From the NCBI GenBank assembly GCA_963825585.1, contig CAWGTX010000001.1:310001-374000 (forward strand): a DNA stretch of 64,000 nucleotides. Direction: 5' to 3'. The DNA is from JAOUGY01 sp963825585. Its GTDB lineage: Bacteria > Actinomycetota > Acidimicrobiia > Spongiisociales > ZC4RG35. This document shows positions 45,875 to 54,260 of the stretch, in pieces (positions within the stretch are counted from its first letter, which is position 1; each line of letters begins with the position of its first letter). The notes under the pieces were generated by a model that saw only the letters and a list, made by a program, of their open reading frames with translations, did not search any database and had not been told where the DNA came from. Position numbers and translations under genes: made by a program.

Positions 45875-46447
45875 TCATCCCTGGTCGGCCTGTGCGGCGA
45901 GTGCCGCCGCTTTCAGGCCACCGCGTCGTTTCAGTGGTGAGCCGATGGGTTCGGAGGCCCCTGCGTGAGCCGGTTGGGCTTGTATCTGAGGTGTCGCCAG
46001 CTTCTTGCCGGGGATGACCCCGATCGCCTCGAGCAGTTCATCCACGTCGAAGGTGAATCCGGGTCCGTACGGGTGGCGGTGGTCGCTGGCGGAGAACTTG
46101 GCATCGTCGATCTTGGCGAAACGTGCGAGGGCAGTGGTGACGGCCCGTCGGCCGAATGCGCGAACGGCGGCTCCGGGAGCTCCCACACTCATGAGAGCGT
46201 CGGCGAACCGGTCGTTGGACCGGGGGGCGGAGGATGCTGCCGTGAGCGACTCTCGGGTGATGCCGTCGCGCTCGAACGACTCGGTGGTCGGCTTGTCGCC
46301 GTCGAGGACTCCGAAGTACACCTGGCCACCGTCGAAGAACAGCGTTCCAGCCGTGTCCCTACCAACGATGCGAAGGGCACCGGTCAGCTTGGCGTCCCTG
46401 GCGGCACGCAGTGCTCTGATCAGGCGGTCGTTGTTTGGGGTGTACAT
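45875..46447 (-). CDS. DUF4388/PATAN-like protein
   Basis: 190 residues, soluble. The first ~60 (LIRALRAARDAKLTGALRIVGRDTAGTLFFDGGQVYFGVLDG) have the strand-turn pattern of DUF4388/PATAN domains found with two-component and gliding-motility regulators. The rest is helical and then disordered. No catalytic residues were seen. It converges on the Nudix-like gene with 7 bp between stops. The function is unknown. Confidence 0.55.
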   Translation of the reverse strand: MYTPNNDRLIRALRAARDAKLTGALRIVGRDTAGTLFFDGGQVYFGVLDGDKPTTESFERDGITRESLTAASSAPRSNDRFADALMSVGAPGAAVRAFGRRAVTTALARFAKIDDAKFSASDHRHPYGPGFTFDVDELLEAIGVIPGKKLATPQIQAQPAHAGASEPIGSPLKRRGGLKAAALAAQADQG

Positions 46448-46540
46448 CCGTGGGTCCTTCCGTCCACATGCCTGTCGGCACGAAGGGTGTCGCGGATTAA
46501 GCCCCCTTCCCGGGAATCGCGAACTGACTAGTCAGAGACT

Positions 46541-46644
46541 CTTGTCCCCCACGGAGCGGAGTGGGGGAAGGGGCCAGCAGCTTTGTCCCCCACGGAGTGG
46601 GGGAAGGGGCCAGCAGCTTTGTCCCCCACGGAGTGGGGGAAGGG
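46541..46644. repeat. Three tandem left-end fragments of the palindromic repeat
   Basis: cttgtcccccacggagcgga..., then two copies of a ~37-bp unit ctttgtcccccacggagtgg...ccagcag. The last copy (from 46618) is the left end of a full unit that continues at 48226 on the other side of the IS30 element. Confidence 0.8.
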
Positions 46645-46726
46645 CGCAGGTTCCAGCGGTCGGTGCACGGTCCGGCTTTGATACCGGATGCAAACCCGTA
46701 GCTACCGACACGCTGGAGGTGTGATC

Positions 46727-47447
46727 ATGCCATGCCGTTTACAGGACACGGATCGGGAACAGATCTTTCGTTTGATCTTGTCCGAGCCGGGGATCAGCAA
46801 CGCTGAGATTGGCCGCCGGGTCGGCTGTGACCGTTCCACGGTGAGCCGGGAACTGGCCCGCAACAGCGGCCGGGAGTCGTATTCACCCGTCGGGGCCCAG
46901 CAGCGGGCCAACCAGGCTGCCAAACGTCCCAAACCGCGCCGGGTCGACAACCCAGTGTTGAAAGCCCGTGTCGAGGACCTGTTGAAAGACAAGTACTCCC
47001 CAGCGGGGATCGCCCGGATCCTCACCGACGAGGGCATGACGATCAGTCACGAAACGATCTACCAGGCCATCTACCAGGGCCGTCTCGAGGTCGGTTCGGA
47101 ATGTTTGCACCTGAAACGTAAACGACGTCGCAGCCGACGCGAACCGTTGACGACCAACCCGACAGGGAACTACCTCGGCCCATACAAACCCATCAAGGAC
47201 CGGCCCTCGGTGGTGTGCGAACGCTGCCAGGTGGGCCACTGGGAAGGTGACCTGATCGTCGGTGCCTACTCCCAAACCAGCATTGTCACCCTGTATGAAC
47301 GAGTGACACGACTCACCCATCTCATCGCTCTTCCCAACGGCAAGACCGCTCTGGCAGTCTCAGCAGCACTCGCTGCCTGGCTTCTCACCCTGCCCCCAGA
47401 CCTACGACGTTCCCTCACCTGGGACCGGGGAGCCGAAATGGCGCACT
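46727..47447 (+). pseudogene. IS30 transposase, N-terminal part
   Basis: Starts ATG 46727 (GGAGG upstream). HTH_38 (REQIFRLILSEPGISNAEIGRRVGCDRSTVSRELARN), YSPAGIARIL, HETIYQAIY, the first catalytic Asp in GHWEGDLIVGA and the second in LTWDRGAEMAH are intact. The coding then runs into the inserted fragment, so the catalytic Glu is lost from this frame. Confidence 0.85.
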
Positions 47448-47961
47448 GTGTTACGTATCACCAACACTGCTGGAATGACGCTGCCCGGTGAACCGTCCCG
47501 ACCGTCACGGCCGGCACCGGAGCTGCCGGAGATCCCCTGGGAACCGAACCGGATCTGGATCTGGGATGCCACCCACTTCACCAGATGCGACCGGTCGGTC
47601 TATGCGATCGTCGATGTCGTCTCCAGGTTCTGGATCGAGACACTCGTCACCACCGAACAGACCTCCACCCAGGTCCAGCTGCTGTTCTCCTCGGCGCTCG
47701 AGTCCCAGGGGCTGTTAGACACAGAAGGCCGCCCCCTCAGGCGACCGTATCCAAGCGCCGAGGACCAAGAGGGCCCGGTGCTGGTGGCGTGGTCGGACAA
47801 CGGGCCAGAGATGAAAGCCGGCGACACCCGCACCTTCATGGCACTCATGGCCATCGTCCAACATCACGGGAGGCCCCACACCCCCACCGACCAGGCACCC
47901 ATCGAGTCGTTCTTCGGACATCTCAAAGGCGAATGGCCCCACCTCACCAGGATCGCAGAAC
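47448..47961 (+). pseudogene. Foreign DDE integrase-core fragment inside IS30
   Basis: A ~514-bp piece in a different frame encodes a complete rve-type core: WIWDATHFTRCDRSVYAIVDVV (first Asp), VAWSDNGPEMKAG (second Asp) and TPTDQAPIESFFGHLKGEW (Glu). It resembles IS3/IS481-type transposases, not IS30. It has no N-terminal DNA-binding domain and no visible terminal repeats. It ends where the IS30 sequence resumes with LEDLLELGVYFADPHAP. Confidence 0.75.
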
Positions 47962-48210
47962 CTTGAAGACCTGCTCGAGCTGGGTGTGTACTTCGCTGAC
48001 CCCCACGCCCCCTGGCAGCGGGCAGGGAACGAACAGAACAACGGCATCCTGCGCCGCTGGTTCCCCAAAGGCACCAGCCTGGCCGACCCCGACAACACTC
48101 GCATCCCCCGAGTCCTACACATCATCAACAACCAACCCCGCAGAAGCCTCGACTGGAAAACCCCCAACCAAGCCCTCAACACCTACCATCAACTCCACAT
48201 CGTGCACTGA
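47962..48210 (+). pseudogene. IS30 transposase, C-terminal part
   Basis: LEDLLELGVYFADPHAPWQR then AGNEQNNGILRRWFPKGTSL (catalytic Glu), ending in LDWKTPNQALNTYHQL and the stop at 48208-48210. It is the missing end of the IS30 transposase, in a different frame from the N-terminal part. Confidence 0.85.
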
Positions 48211-48225
48211 CCGTTAGAACCAGCG

Positions 48226-48544
48226 GGGGCCCCCGTGAGGAACGAGCGGGGTAGGGGGGTTGAGAGCCCGCAAGATGAACTCACACGCGTTCCGGAACGC
48301 GTCATCATGCTCGCGAGGGAAGGGCCCCCCCTACCCCGCTCCTTCGTCGCGGGGGCCCCTTCCCCCTCTCGCAAGCTCGAGGGGGACAAAAGTGTTGGGG
48401 TTGAGAGCCAGCGAGCTGAACTCTGGACGCGTTCCGGAACGCGTCATCATGCTCGCGAGGGATAGGCCCCCCCTACCCCGCTCGTTCCTCCCCGGCGCTT
48501 GCGCCGGCGGACCCTTCCCCCTCTCGCAAGCTCGAGGGGGACAA
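48226..48544. repeat. Two palindromic repeat copies upstream of nadA
   Basis: First: the right part of the IS30-split unit (48226-48390), with the central block cgcgttccggaacgcgt and the closing gggggacaaa. Second: a copy lacking its left arm (48391-48544) whose right arm contains an extra small hairpin, ccggcgcttgcgccgg. The nadA promoter begins 12 bp after it. Confidence 0.85.
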
Positions 48545-48555
48545 TGCTGTTGCTT

Positions 48556-48583
48556 TTGCCACTCGACCCGCGCGAGTTATACT
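48556..48583 (+). promoter_or_regulatory. nadA promoter with overlapping palindrome
   Basis: TTGCCA (48556-48561) and TATACT (48578-48583) with 16 bases between them fit the vegetative consensus at 5/6 each. GAGTTATACTC (48575-48585), an inverted repeat, covers the -10 box and could be a repressor site. Transcription would start near 48590. Confidence 0.55.
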
Positions 48584-48638
48584 CAACATGAGCAAAAGAA
48601 CCTCCGGCGGTTCCGGGGGCTGTGACAGCGAGGTCCCG

Positions 48639-49613
48639 ATGGTCACCACACTGCAGATCACCCGCCGGCGCGACGTGCTTCCCGAAGAGGAGCTGGCTGC
48701 TCTTCAGCCGATCCTCGACGACATCAACCGGCTCAAGCGTGAGCGCAACGCCGTTGTCGCTGCTCACAACTACATGAGTCCCGACATATTCGGCGCCGCC
48801 GCCGACCTCACAGGGGACTCCTTGGCGTTGGCGGCCATGGCCAAGGAGACCGAAGCGGACGTCATCGTGTTGGCCGGTGTCCACTTCATGGCCGAGACCG
48901 CCAAGATCGTCAATCCCGAGAAGACCGTGCTCATCCCCGACCTCCGGGCCGGGTGTTCGCTGGCCGAAGGTATCACCGGTGCCGACGTACGCCGTCTCAA
49001 AGAGCAGTATCCGGGCGTCCCCGTTGTCACCTATGTGAACACGACCGCCGAAGTGAAGGCCGAAACCGACATCTGCTGCACTTCGGGCAACGCCGTGGCA
49101 GTGGTGGAGTCGCTGGGAGTCGACCGGGTCATCTTCCTCCCTGATCAGTATCTCGGGCACTACGTGGCGAGTCAGACCGACGTCGAAGTGATCCTGTGGG
49201 ACGGTGCCTGCATGGTGCACGAGCGGTTCACCGGCGACGAGATCCGGATGCACCGCCAGTCGCTTCCGGGCGTCCAGGTGATCGCCCACCCCGAATGCCC
49301 GCCGGACGTGCTCGCCGAAGCCGACTACGTGGGTTCCACCAACGGCATCATCAACTGGGTCGCCAAACACCAGCCCGAGCAGGTCATGATGATCACCGAA
49401 TGCTCGATGGCCGACAACGTGGCGCTCGAAAACCCCGACGTCGAATTCGTCCGCCCCTGCAACCTGTGCCCCCACATGAAGCGCATCACCCTCGACAACA
49501 TCAAACGCTCCCTGGAGACGATGACCTACGAAGTCGAGATCGACCCGGAGATCGCCACGAGAGCCCGTCGGGCAGTGGACCGGATGCTCGAGGTGGGGAG
49601 ACGCGAGGCGTGA
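48639..49613 (+). CDS. nadA: Quinolinate synthase
   Basis: 324 residues from ATG 48639 (GAGG 6 bases upstream); an ATG at 48588 would add 17 residues but falls at the predicted transcription start. NAVVAAHNYMSPDIFGAAADLTGDSLALA, AGCSLAEGI, NTTAEVKAETDICCTSGNAV, DQYLGHYV, HPECPPDV and CNLCPHMKRITLDNI are present and provide the three cysteines for the 4Fe-4S cluster. It condenses iminoaspartate with DHAP to quinolinate, first half of de novo NAD synthesis. nadB and nadC follow, separated by the four-helix-bundle element. Confidence 0.95.
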   Translation: MVTTLQITRRRDVLPEEELAALQPILDDINRLKRERNAVVAAHNYMSPDIFGAAADLTGDSLALAAMAKETEADVIVLAGVHFMAETAKIVNPEKTVLIPDLRAGCSLAEGITGADVRRLKEQYPGVPVVTYVNTTAEVKAETDICCTSGNAVAVVESLGVDRVIFLPDQYLGHYVASQTDVEVILWDGACMVHERFTGDEIRMHRQSLPGVQVIAHPECPPDVLAEADYVGSTNGIINWVAKHQPEQVMMITECSMADNVALENPDVEFVRPCNLCPHMKRITLDNIKRSLETMTYEVEIDPEIATRARRAVDRMLEVGRREA

Positions 49614-49638
49614 TCGAGCAAGACGGCCGGTCGGACAG

Positions 49639-50136
49639 GTACAACGTAGAACGTAGAACGTGCAACGTATCGCTGAGGGGTTGCTCACGGGTCGCCGAGT
49701 TGCTCCCGCACGGATCTGTGAAACCTCAGAAGCATCGCCTTGGCCCGGTGGACCTGGGTCAGAAGGCGATCGTTCGACGCGATCAGGCCCAGGCGGGTGG
49801 CGAGAAGAACCTGGGTCTCGAGTTCGTGAGCCGATCCGATTGCGACGCCAACGAAGTAGGCCAACTCTCGTCGGGTCGTCCGGCCGCAGCCTTCCGCGAT
49901 GTTCGAGGGGATCGAGACGCTGCACCTTCGCATCTGCTTGGTCAACTCGTACCGCTCGCCGGGCGGGAAGTTCGCTGTCGTCTCGTAGACCGACTGAGCC
50001 AGGTCCATCGAGACCGACCAAACCGCCAGTCGCTTGAAGTCCTGCACTACGCATCCGTACCAAACGAACCGGTCCGCATCAAGGTGTCCGTCGTCGCGTT
50101 CGGGGTACGTTCTACGTTCTACGTTCTACGTTCTAC
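49639..50136 (-). mobile_element. IVS-like heptad element carrying a four-helix-bundle gene
   Basis: A 498-bp unit bounded by facing heptad arms: gtacaac, gtagaac, gtagaac, gtgcaac (49639-49666) and four copies of gttctac (50109-50136). The arms are complementary over 28 bases with three mismatches. The direct repeat ccggtcgg flanks it (49627-49634 and 50136-50143). It contains one gene on the minus strand. It begins 26 bp after nadA and ends 24 bp before nadB. The same arms without a gene occur at 15858 and 40713. Confidence 0.7.
49685..50047 (-). CDS. S23-type four-helix-bundle protein
   Basis: About 120 residues from GTG 50047. FKRLAVWSVSMDLAQSVYE, RYELTKQMRRCSVSIPSNIAEGCGR and FVGVAIGSAHELETQVLLATRLGLI are the conserved blocks of the 23S rRNA intervening-sequence (S23/TIGR02436) family, and the length is normal. 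The family forms small pentameric helical bundles; its biological role is not settled, though relatives include the accessory protein of diversity-generating retroelements. Here it lies inside the heptad-arm element and opposite in strand to nadA and nadB. Confidence 0.88.
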   Translation of the reverse strand: MQDFKRLAVWSVSMDLAQSVYETTANFPPGERYELTKQMRRCSVSIPSNIAEGCGRTTRRELAYFVGVAIGSAHELETQVLLATRLGLIASNDRLLTQVHRAKAMLLRFHRSVREQLGDP

Positions 50137-50160
50137 CGGTCGGTCCTCGAGGCTCGCCGC

Positions 50161-51668
50161 ATGATCCGCCTCGACCACCCCCTTGTCATCGGTTCCGGTG
50201 TGGCGGGGCTCTCCGTGGCGTTGGGCTTGCCGAAGGCGACGGTGCTGACCACGGGGACGTTGGGGTCGACGAGTTGGGCTCAGGGCGGTATCGCTGCGGC
50301 GGTGGGGTCGGATGACGACGCCAGGCTCCACACCGAGGACACGCTCGAGGTTTCGGGCGGGCTGGCGGTGCGGCGGGCAGTCGAGATCCTGACGGCGGGT
50401 GGGAAGGCGGCCATCGACCGGCTCATCGAGTTGGGGGCGAACTTCGACACCACCTCTGACGGGGATCTCAAGCTGGGGCGTGAGGCAGGGCACGGTCGTC
50501 GCCGGATCGTTCACGCCGACGGTGACGCCACCGGGCGCGAGGTGCAACGCACCCTGTCGGATGCCGCTTCGAGATCTGACCAGGTCGAGGTGTGGGAGGG
50601 GTGGCAGGCCATCGACCTGGTGCGTGTCGACGGGCGCGTGGTGGGCGTGGTGGCGGCCTCGCCCGATGGCGACCGGACGGAGATCCGCGCCACCGGCGTG
50701 GTGCTGGCAACCGGTGGCCTGGGACGGCTCTACCGCTACACCACCAACCCGGAGGGTGTGACCGGTGCTGGTATCGCCATGGCGGCGAGGGTCGGCGCCC
50801 GCCTCGCCGACCTCGAATTCGTGCAGTTCCACCCGACCGCGCTCATGGAGCGCGCGATCCGATGCCGCTGCTCACCGAAGCCCTGCGGGGTGAGGGGGCG
50901 ACCCTGCTGGATGACCGCGGCCGCCGGTTCATGCTGCAACATCATGCCGACGCCGAGTTGGCGCCTCGCGACGTGGTGGCACGAGCCATCTGGTGGCAGC
51001 ACGATCGTCACGCCGGGGCGTTCCTCGACGCCCGCTCGATCACCGAATTCCCCGAGCGCTTCCCCACCGTGTTCAGCCTGGCGGGCGAGTCCGGGTTCGA
51101 TCCCCGCGTCGACCTGCTCCCCGTGTCGCCTGCAGCCCACTACTACATGGGTGGAATCGACACCGACGCCAACGGTCGTAGCTCGCTGCCCGGGCTGTGG
51201 GCCGTGGGCGAGGTGGCTTCGACGGGTGTGCATGGCGCCAACCGGCTGGCGTCGAACTCGCTGTTGGAGGGGCTGGTGTTCGGAGCCCGGGTGGCGCACA
51301 TCATCGCCAACGACGCCACCATCCCTCCCGCCCACGGATCGGGGCCCGGTTCGGCGTTCGACACTCCGCTCGACGAGGTTGCCGAGATCGAGGAGGTGCG
51401 GCGGATCATGTGGGACCGGGTGGGTCTGGTGCGCACCGGTACGGGGATCTGGGAGGCGCGTGGGCGGCTGCTCGAACTCGAGGAGGCCCTGCGCAAGTCG
51501 GTCCCGGGCCGGGTCGCGTTCGACGTGGCGCGTCTGGTCTCGGCCGCGGCGCTGCGACGCTCGGAGAGTCGGGGGGGCCACTACCGGGCCGACTATCCGG
51601 ATCCGGATCCTTTCCAACAGCAGCGAACACTGGTCGAGCCTCTGTTCGATCGGGAGGAGGGCCGATGA
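50161..51668 (+). pseudogene. nadB: L-aspartate oxidase, frameshifted
   Basis: The N-terminal part reads HPLVIGSGVAGLSVALGL (FAD site), GSTSWAQGGIAAA and FVQFHPTAL to ~50850. The family then continues one frame back, DPMPLLTEALRGEGATLLDDRGRRFM, and runs to 51668 with YYMGGI-D, GLWAVGEVASTGVHGANRLASNSLLEGLV. One base appears missing between 50850 and 50865 (gagcgcgcgatccg). Everything else is conserved, so either the mutation is recent or the base is a sequence error. NadB oxidises aspartate to iminoaspartate for NadA. Its last codon overlaps nadC. Confidence 0.85.
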
Positions 51669-52507
51669 TCGACGCATCCCGTTTCGATGGGCTGATCCTG
51701 ACCGCGCTCGATGAGGATCTCGGCGCCGCCGGTGACCTGACCAGCGAGTCGGTCATCCCATCCGACTCGCTGAGCGACGCTGTGATCGTCGCCCGTCGCG
51801 ACGGCGTGATCGCAGGGCTCCCGATCGCTGCGAGGGTCTTCGACGTCCTCGATCCCGACGTACAGGTACAGCTGGCCGTCGACGACGGCTCTGTGGTGAC
51901 GGCAGGAACGGTGCTCGCCGAGCTGAGCGGCCCGTCCCGGCCGATCCTGGTGGGTGAACGTACAGCTCTCAACATCCTCGGCTGTGCTTCCGGCGTGGCA
52001 ACCGCCACCAGGGCGTTGGTCGATGCGGTGAGTGGGACCGTGGCGCGCATCGTCGACACCCGCAAGACGACACCGGGGCTCCGCGCTCTCGAGAAGTACG
52101 CGGTTCGGATGGGCGGCGGTGCGAACCACCGGTTCGGGCTGCATGACGCGGTGATGATCAAGGACAATCACATCGTGGCAGCCGGAGGTATCCGACCGGC
52201 GGTGATAGCGGCCCGCGCCCGGGTCGGGCACACGGTCAAGATCGAGGTCGAGGTCACATCGCTGGCCGAGCTCGACGAGCTGCTCGACGTGGGTGCCGAC
52301 ATCGTTCTGCTCGACAACATGGCGCCCGAGATCATGGCTCAGGCGGTAGAGCGGGTGGCCGGCAGCATGATCACCGAGGCGTCGGGGAGTGTGACGATCG
52401 ACACCGTGAGGGCGATCGCCGAGACCGGGGTCGATGTGATTTCGGTGGGCTGGATCACCCACTCGGCGCCCAACCTCGACGTCGCCCTCGACTTCGTGGC
52501 CGGTTGA
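51665..52507 (+). CDS. nadC: Nicotinate-nucleotide pyrophosphorylase (QPRTase)
   Basis: 280 residues, normal. LDEDLGAAGDLTSESVI, ERTALNILGCASGVAT, VDTRKTTPGLRALEKYAVRMGGGANHRFGLHDAVMIKDNHI and EVEVTSLAELDELLDVGADIVLLDNM are the family's substrate and phosphate sites. It turns quinolinate and PRPP into nicotinate mononucleotide. ATG 51665 overlaps the nadB stop. Confidence 0.96.
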   Translation: MIDASRFDGLILTALDEDLGAAGDLTSESVIPSDSLSDAVIVARRDGVIAGLPIAARVFDVLDPDVQVQLAVDDGSVVTAGTVLAELSGPSRPILVGERTALNILGCASGVATATRALVDAVSGTVARIVDTRKTTPGLRALEKYAVRMGGGANHRFGLHDAVMIKDNHIVAAGGIRPAVIAARARVGHTVKIEVEVTSLAELDELLDVGADIVLLDNMAPEIMAQAVERVAGSMITEASGSVTIDTVRAIAETGVDVISVGWITHSAPNLDVALDFVAG

Positions 52508-52670
52508 GCGGTTTCGGGAGGCGTCACCATCCGGGCTCTCGGGATGGCGAATCTCCGGATGTACTCCATTCGGGCAGAGTACGACGGTCGGTGGGAGGGC
52601 TTCGTGAGGGCACGCGTGTCTTGGGTGACCGCGGCGACGCGGCTGGTCACAAGTTCCGCTTCGATGCCTC

Positions 52671-52736
52671 GCCGACGAGGTGGCCGTCTACAACGCCACC
52701 CTGAGTGCCACGCAGATCGCCGCTCATTACCAGTAG
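52671..52736 (+). pseudogene. LamG/concanavalin-like domain, last 21 codons only
   Basis: The frame ending at TAG 52734-52736 reads ADEVAVYNATLSATQIAAHYQ, the typical end of LamG-type domains (DEV.VYN..LSA.QI..HY). No start or rest of the domain is found in the ~165 bp after nadC, which otherwise hold nothing I recognise. It appears to be the tail of a deleted secreted protein. Confidence 0.55.
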
Positions 52737-52815
52737 GGGATGGGTGGCTGACCGATACCCAACCCTGGGTATCGAGTTGGCTGCCTCCGGGGGTGTGCCG
52801 ACTACGCTGCCCGGC

Positions 52816-53802
52816 ATGACATCTCCAAAGCGCGTTGTTGTGACCGGCGCTGCCGGTCAGATCGGATACAGCCTCCTCTTTCGGATCGCCTCCGGGAGCC
52901 TGCTCGGACCGGACCAGCCGGTGATCCTGCAGATGCTCGAGATCGCTCCCGCTCTGGGGGCTCTCGACGGGGTGGCCATGGAGCTCGAGGACTGCGCCTT
53001 CCCGCTGCTCCACGGAATGGTGAAGACCGACGACCCGATGGTTGCGTTTGCCGACGCCGACGTGGCCCTCTTGGTGGGGGCCATGCCCCGCAAGGCCGAT
53101 ATGACCCGCGCCGACCTGCTCGGTGCCAACGGTGGGATCTTTGCCCCTCAGGGCAAGGCCATCAACGCGGTTGCTTCCCGCGACATCAAGGTGCTGGTGG
53201 TGGGAAACCCTGCCAACACGAATGCCCTCATCGCCATGAGCAACGCCCCCGACATCGACCCCCGGCAGTTCACCGCCATGACCCGGCTCGATCACAACCG
53301 GGCCAAGTCGCAGTTGGCCAAGAAGCTCGACGTCCAGGTCGGGTCGATCAAGAAGATGACCATCTGGGGCAACCATTCGAGCAGCCAGTATCCCGACCTG
53401 TACCACTGTGAGGTCGATGGCCGCAACGCCTACGAAGCGGTCGGCGATCACGAGTGGATGGACAAGACCTTCATCCCGACCGTGGCCGAGCGTGGTACCG
53501 CCGTCATCAAGGCCCGTGGGGCGAGTTCGGCCGCCTCGGCGGCCAACGCCGCCATCGACCATGTTCACGATTGGGTCCTCGGCACTCCCGAGGGCGACTG
53601 GGTGAGCATGTCGGTGCCCAGTGACGGCTCCTATGGCATCCCCGATGGTGTCATCGGATCGTTCCCGGCCGTGTGCAGCGGAGGCGAATACCAGATCGTC
53701 CAGGGCCTGGAGATCAACGACTACGCCCAGGCGAAGATCGATGCGACCGGCGCCGAACTGGCCGCCGAACGCGACATGGTGAGGAACGCGGGCCTCATCT
53801 GA
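52816..53802 (+). CDS. mdh: Malate dehydrogenase
   Basis: 328 residues. VTGAAGQIGYSLLFRIASGSLLG is the NAD-binding glycine loop, VGAMPRKADMTRADLLGANG the mobile substrate loop, VVGNPANTNALI, the catalytic pair in TRLDHNRAKSQLA and WGNHSSSQYPDL, and the length fits the cytosolic-type MDH of actinobacteria. It interconverts malate and oxaloacetate. ATG 52816 has a weak ribosome site. It stands alone between nadC and hup. Confidence 0.95.
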   Translation: MTSPKRVVVTGAAGQIGYSLLFRIASGSLLGPDQPVILQMLEIAPALGALDGVAMELEDCAFPLLHGMVKTDDPMVAFADADVALLVGAMPRKADMTRADLLGANGGIFAPQGKAINAVASRDIKVLVVGNPANTNALIAMSNAPDIDPRQFTAMTRLDHNRAKSQLAKKLDVQVGSIKKMTIWGNHSSSQYPDLYHCEVDGRNAYEAVGDHEWMDKTFIPTVAERGTAVIKARGASSAASAANAAIDHVHDWVLGTPEGDWVSMSVPSDGSYGIPDGVIGSFPAVCSGGEYQIVQGLEINDYAQAKIDATGAELAAERDMVRNAGLI

Positions 53803-53842
53803 GGACTTCTGAAGAGCCCACTGGTATTTCCGGCCGGTGTCC

Positions 53843-53853
53843 TGTAAATTACA
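53843..53853. promoter_or_regulatory. Palindrome upstream of hup
   Basis: TGTAAATTACA is a perfect inverted repeat with one central base in an A/T-rich patch 42 bp before the hup ATG. It could be an operator or part of the promoter region; no matching regulator was identified. Confidence 0.3.
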
Positions 53854-53894
53854 AACTTGTCATTACCAACCCACCGCAACTCCTGGGGGCTCTC

Positions 53895-54182
53895 ATGAAC
53901 AAATCGGAACTCGTCGAGGCAGTTGCCGCCAGCACGGGTGGCAGCAAGGCCGACGCTCAGAAGAACGTCGATGCCGTTCTCGACTCGATCACCAAGACGC
54001 TGAAGAAGGGCGATCGCGTGGCGATCACCGGATTTGGCAGCTTCGAGGTTCGCAAGCGCGCCGCCCGTACAGCTCGGAACCCACAGACCGGTGAGCCGAT
54101 CAAGATCAAGGCTGCGAAGGTTCCCGCCTTCAAGCCCGGTCAGGGCCTCAAGGACGCCGTCTCGGGTGCCAAGAAGAAGTGA
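53895..54182 (+). CDS. hup: HU-family DNA-binding protein
   Basis: 95 residues, the compact HU without the Lys/Pro-rich tail of mycobacterial HupB. MNKSELVEAVAASTGGSKADAQKNVDAVLD, GFGSFEVRKRAARTARNPQTGEPIKIKAAKVPAFKPG is the DNA-binding arm. It packages and bends DNA in the nucleoid. ATG 53895 follows a G-rich site. A strong hairpin terminator follows. Confidence 0.96.
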   Translation: MNKSELVEAVAASTGGSKADAQKNVDAVLDSITKTLKKGDRVAITGFGSFEVRKRAARTARNPQTGEPIKIKAAKVPAFKPGQGLKDAVSGAKKK

Positions 54183-54201
54183 GCTCAGCGCCCTGAACCG
54201 G

Positions 54202-54233
54202 AGAGAGCCCCGGCCGATCGGCCGGGGCTCTCT
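54202..54233 (+). terminator. Terminator after hup
   Basis: agagagccccggccga (54202-54217) is directly followed by its exact reverse complement (54218-54233), giving a 14-bp stem with a GATC loop, 20 bp after the hup stop and followed by tt. Confidence 0.85.
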
Positions 54234-54260
54234 TCGTGTCGGGACTTCAGGTTGGCTGGC

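Larger units (their letters stand above)
46645..48225 (+). mobile_element. IS30-family element, internally disrupted
   Basis: Terminal inverted repeats of 24 bp match at 20 positions: cgcaggttccagcggtcggt... at 46645-46668 and its counterpart at 48202-48225. The flanks are the two halves of a palindromic repeat unit and share ggg, consistent with a 3-bp target duplication. At ~1.58 kb it is ~0.5 kb longer than expected because a foreign transposase fragment is inserted in its gene. Confidence 0.85.

Noticed and set aside
46645..48225. IS30 as a complete active element
   Set aside because: The transposase gene is split by a 0.5-kb foreign fragment and the two halves are in different frames.
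48226..48540. Short Pro/Arg-rich frames in the G/C palindromes
   Set aside because: They arise in both strands of a palindromic repeat, differ between copies by frame, and have no ribosome site.
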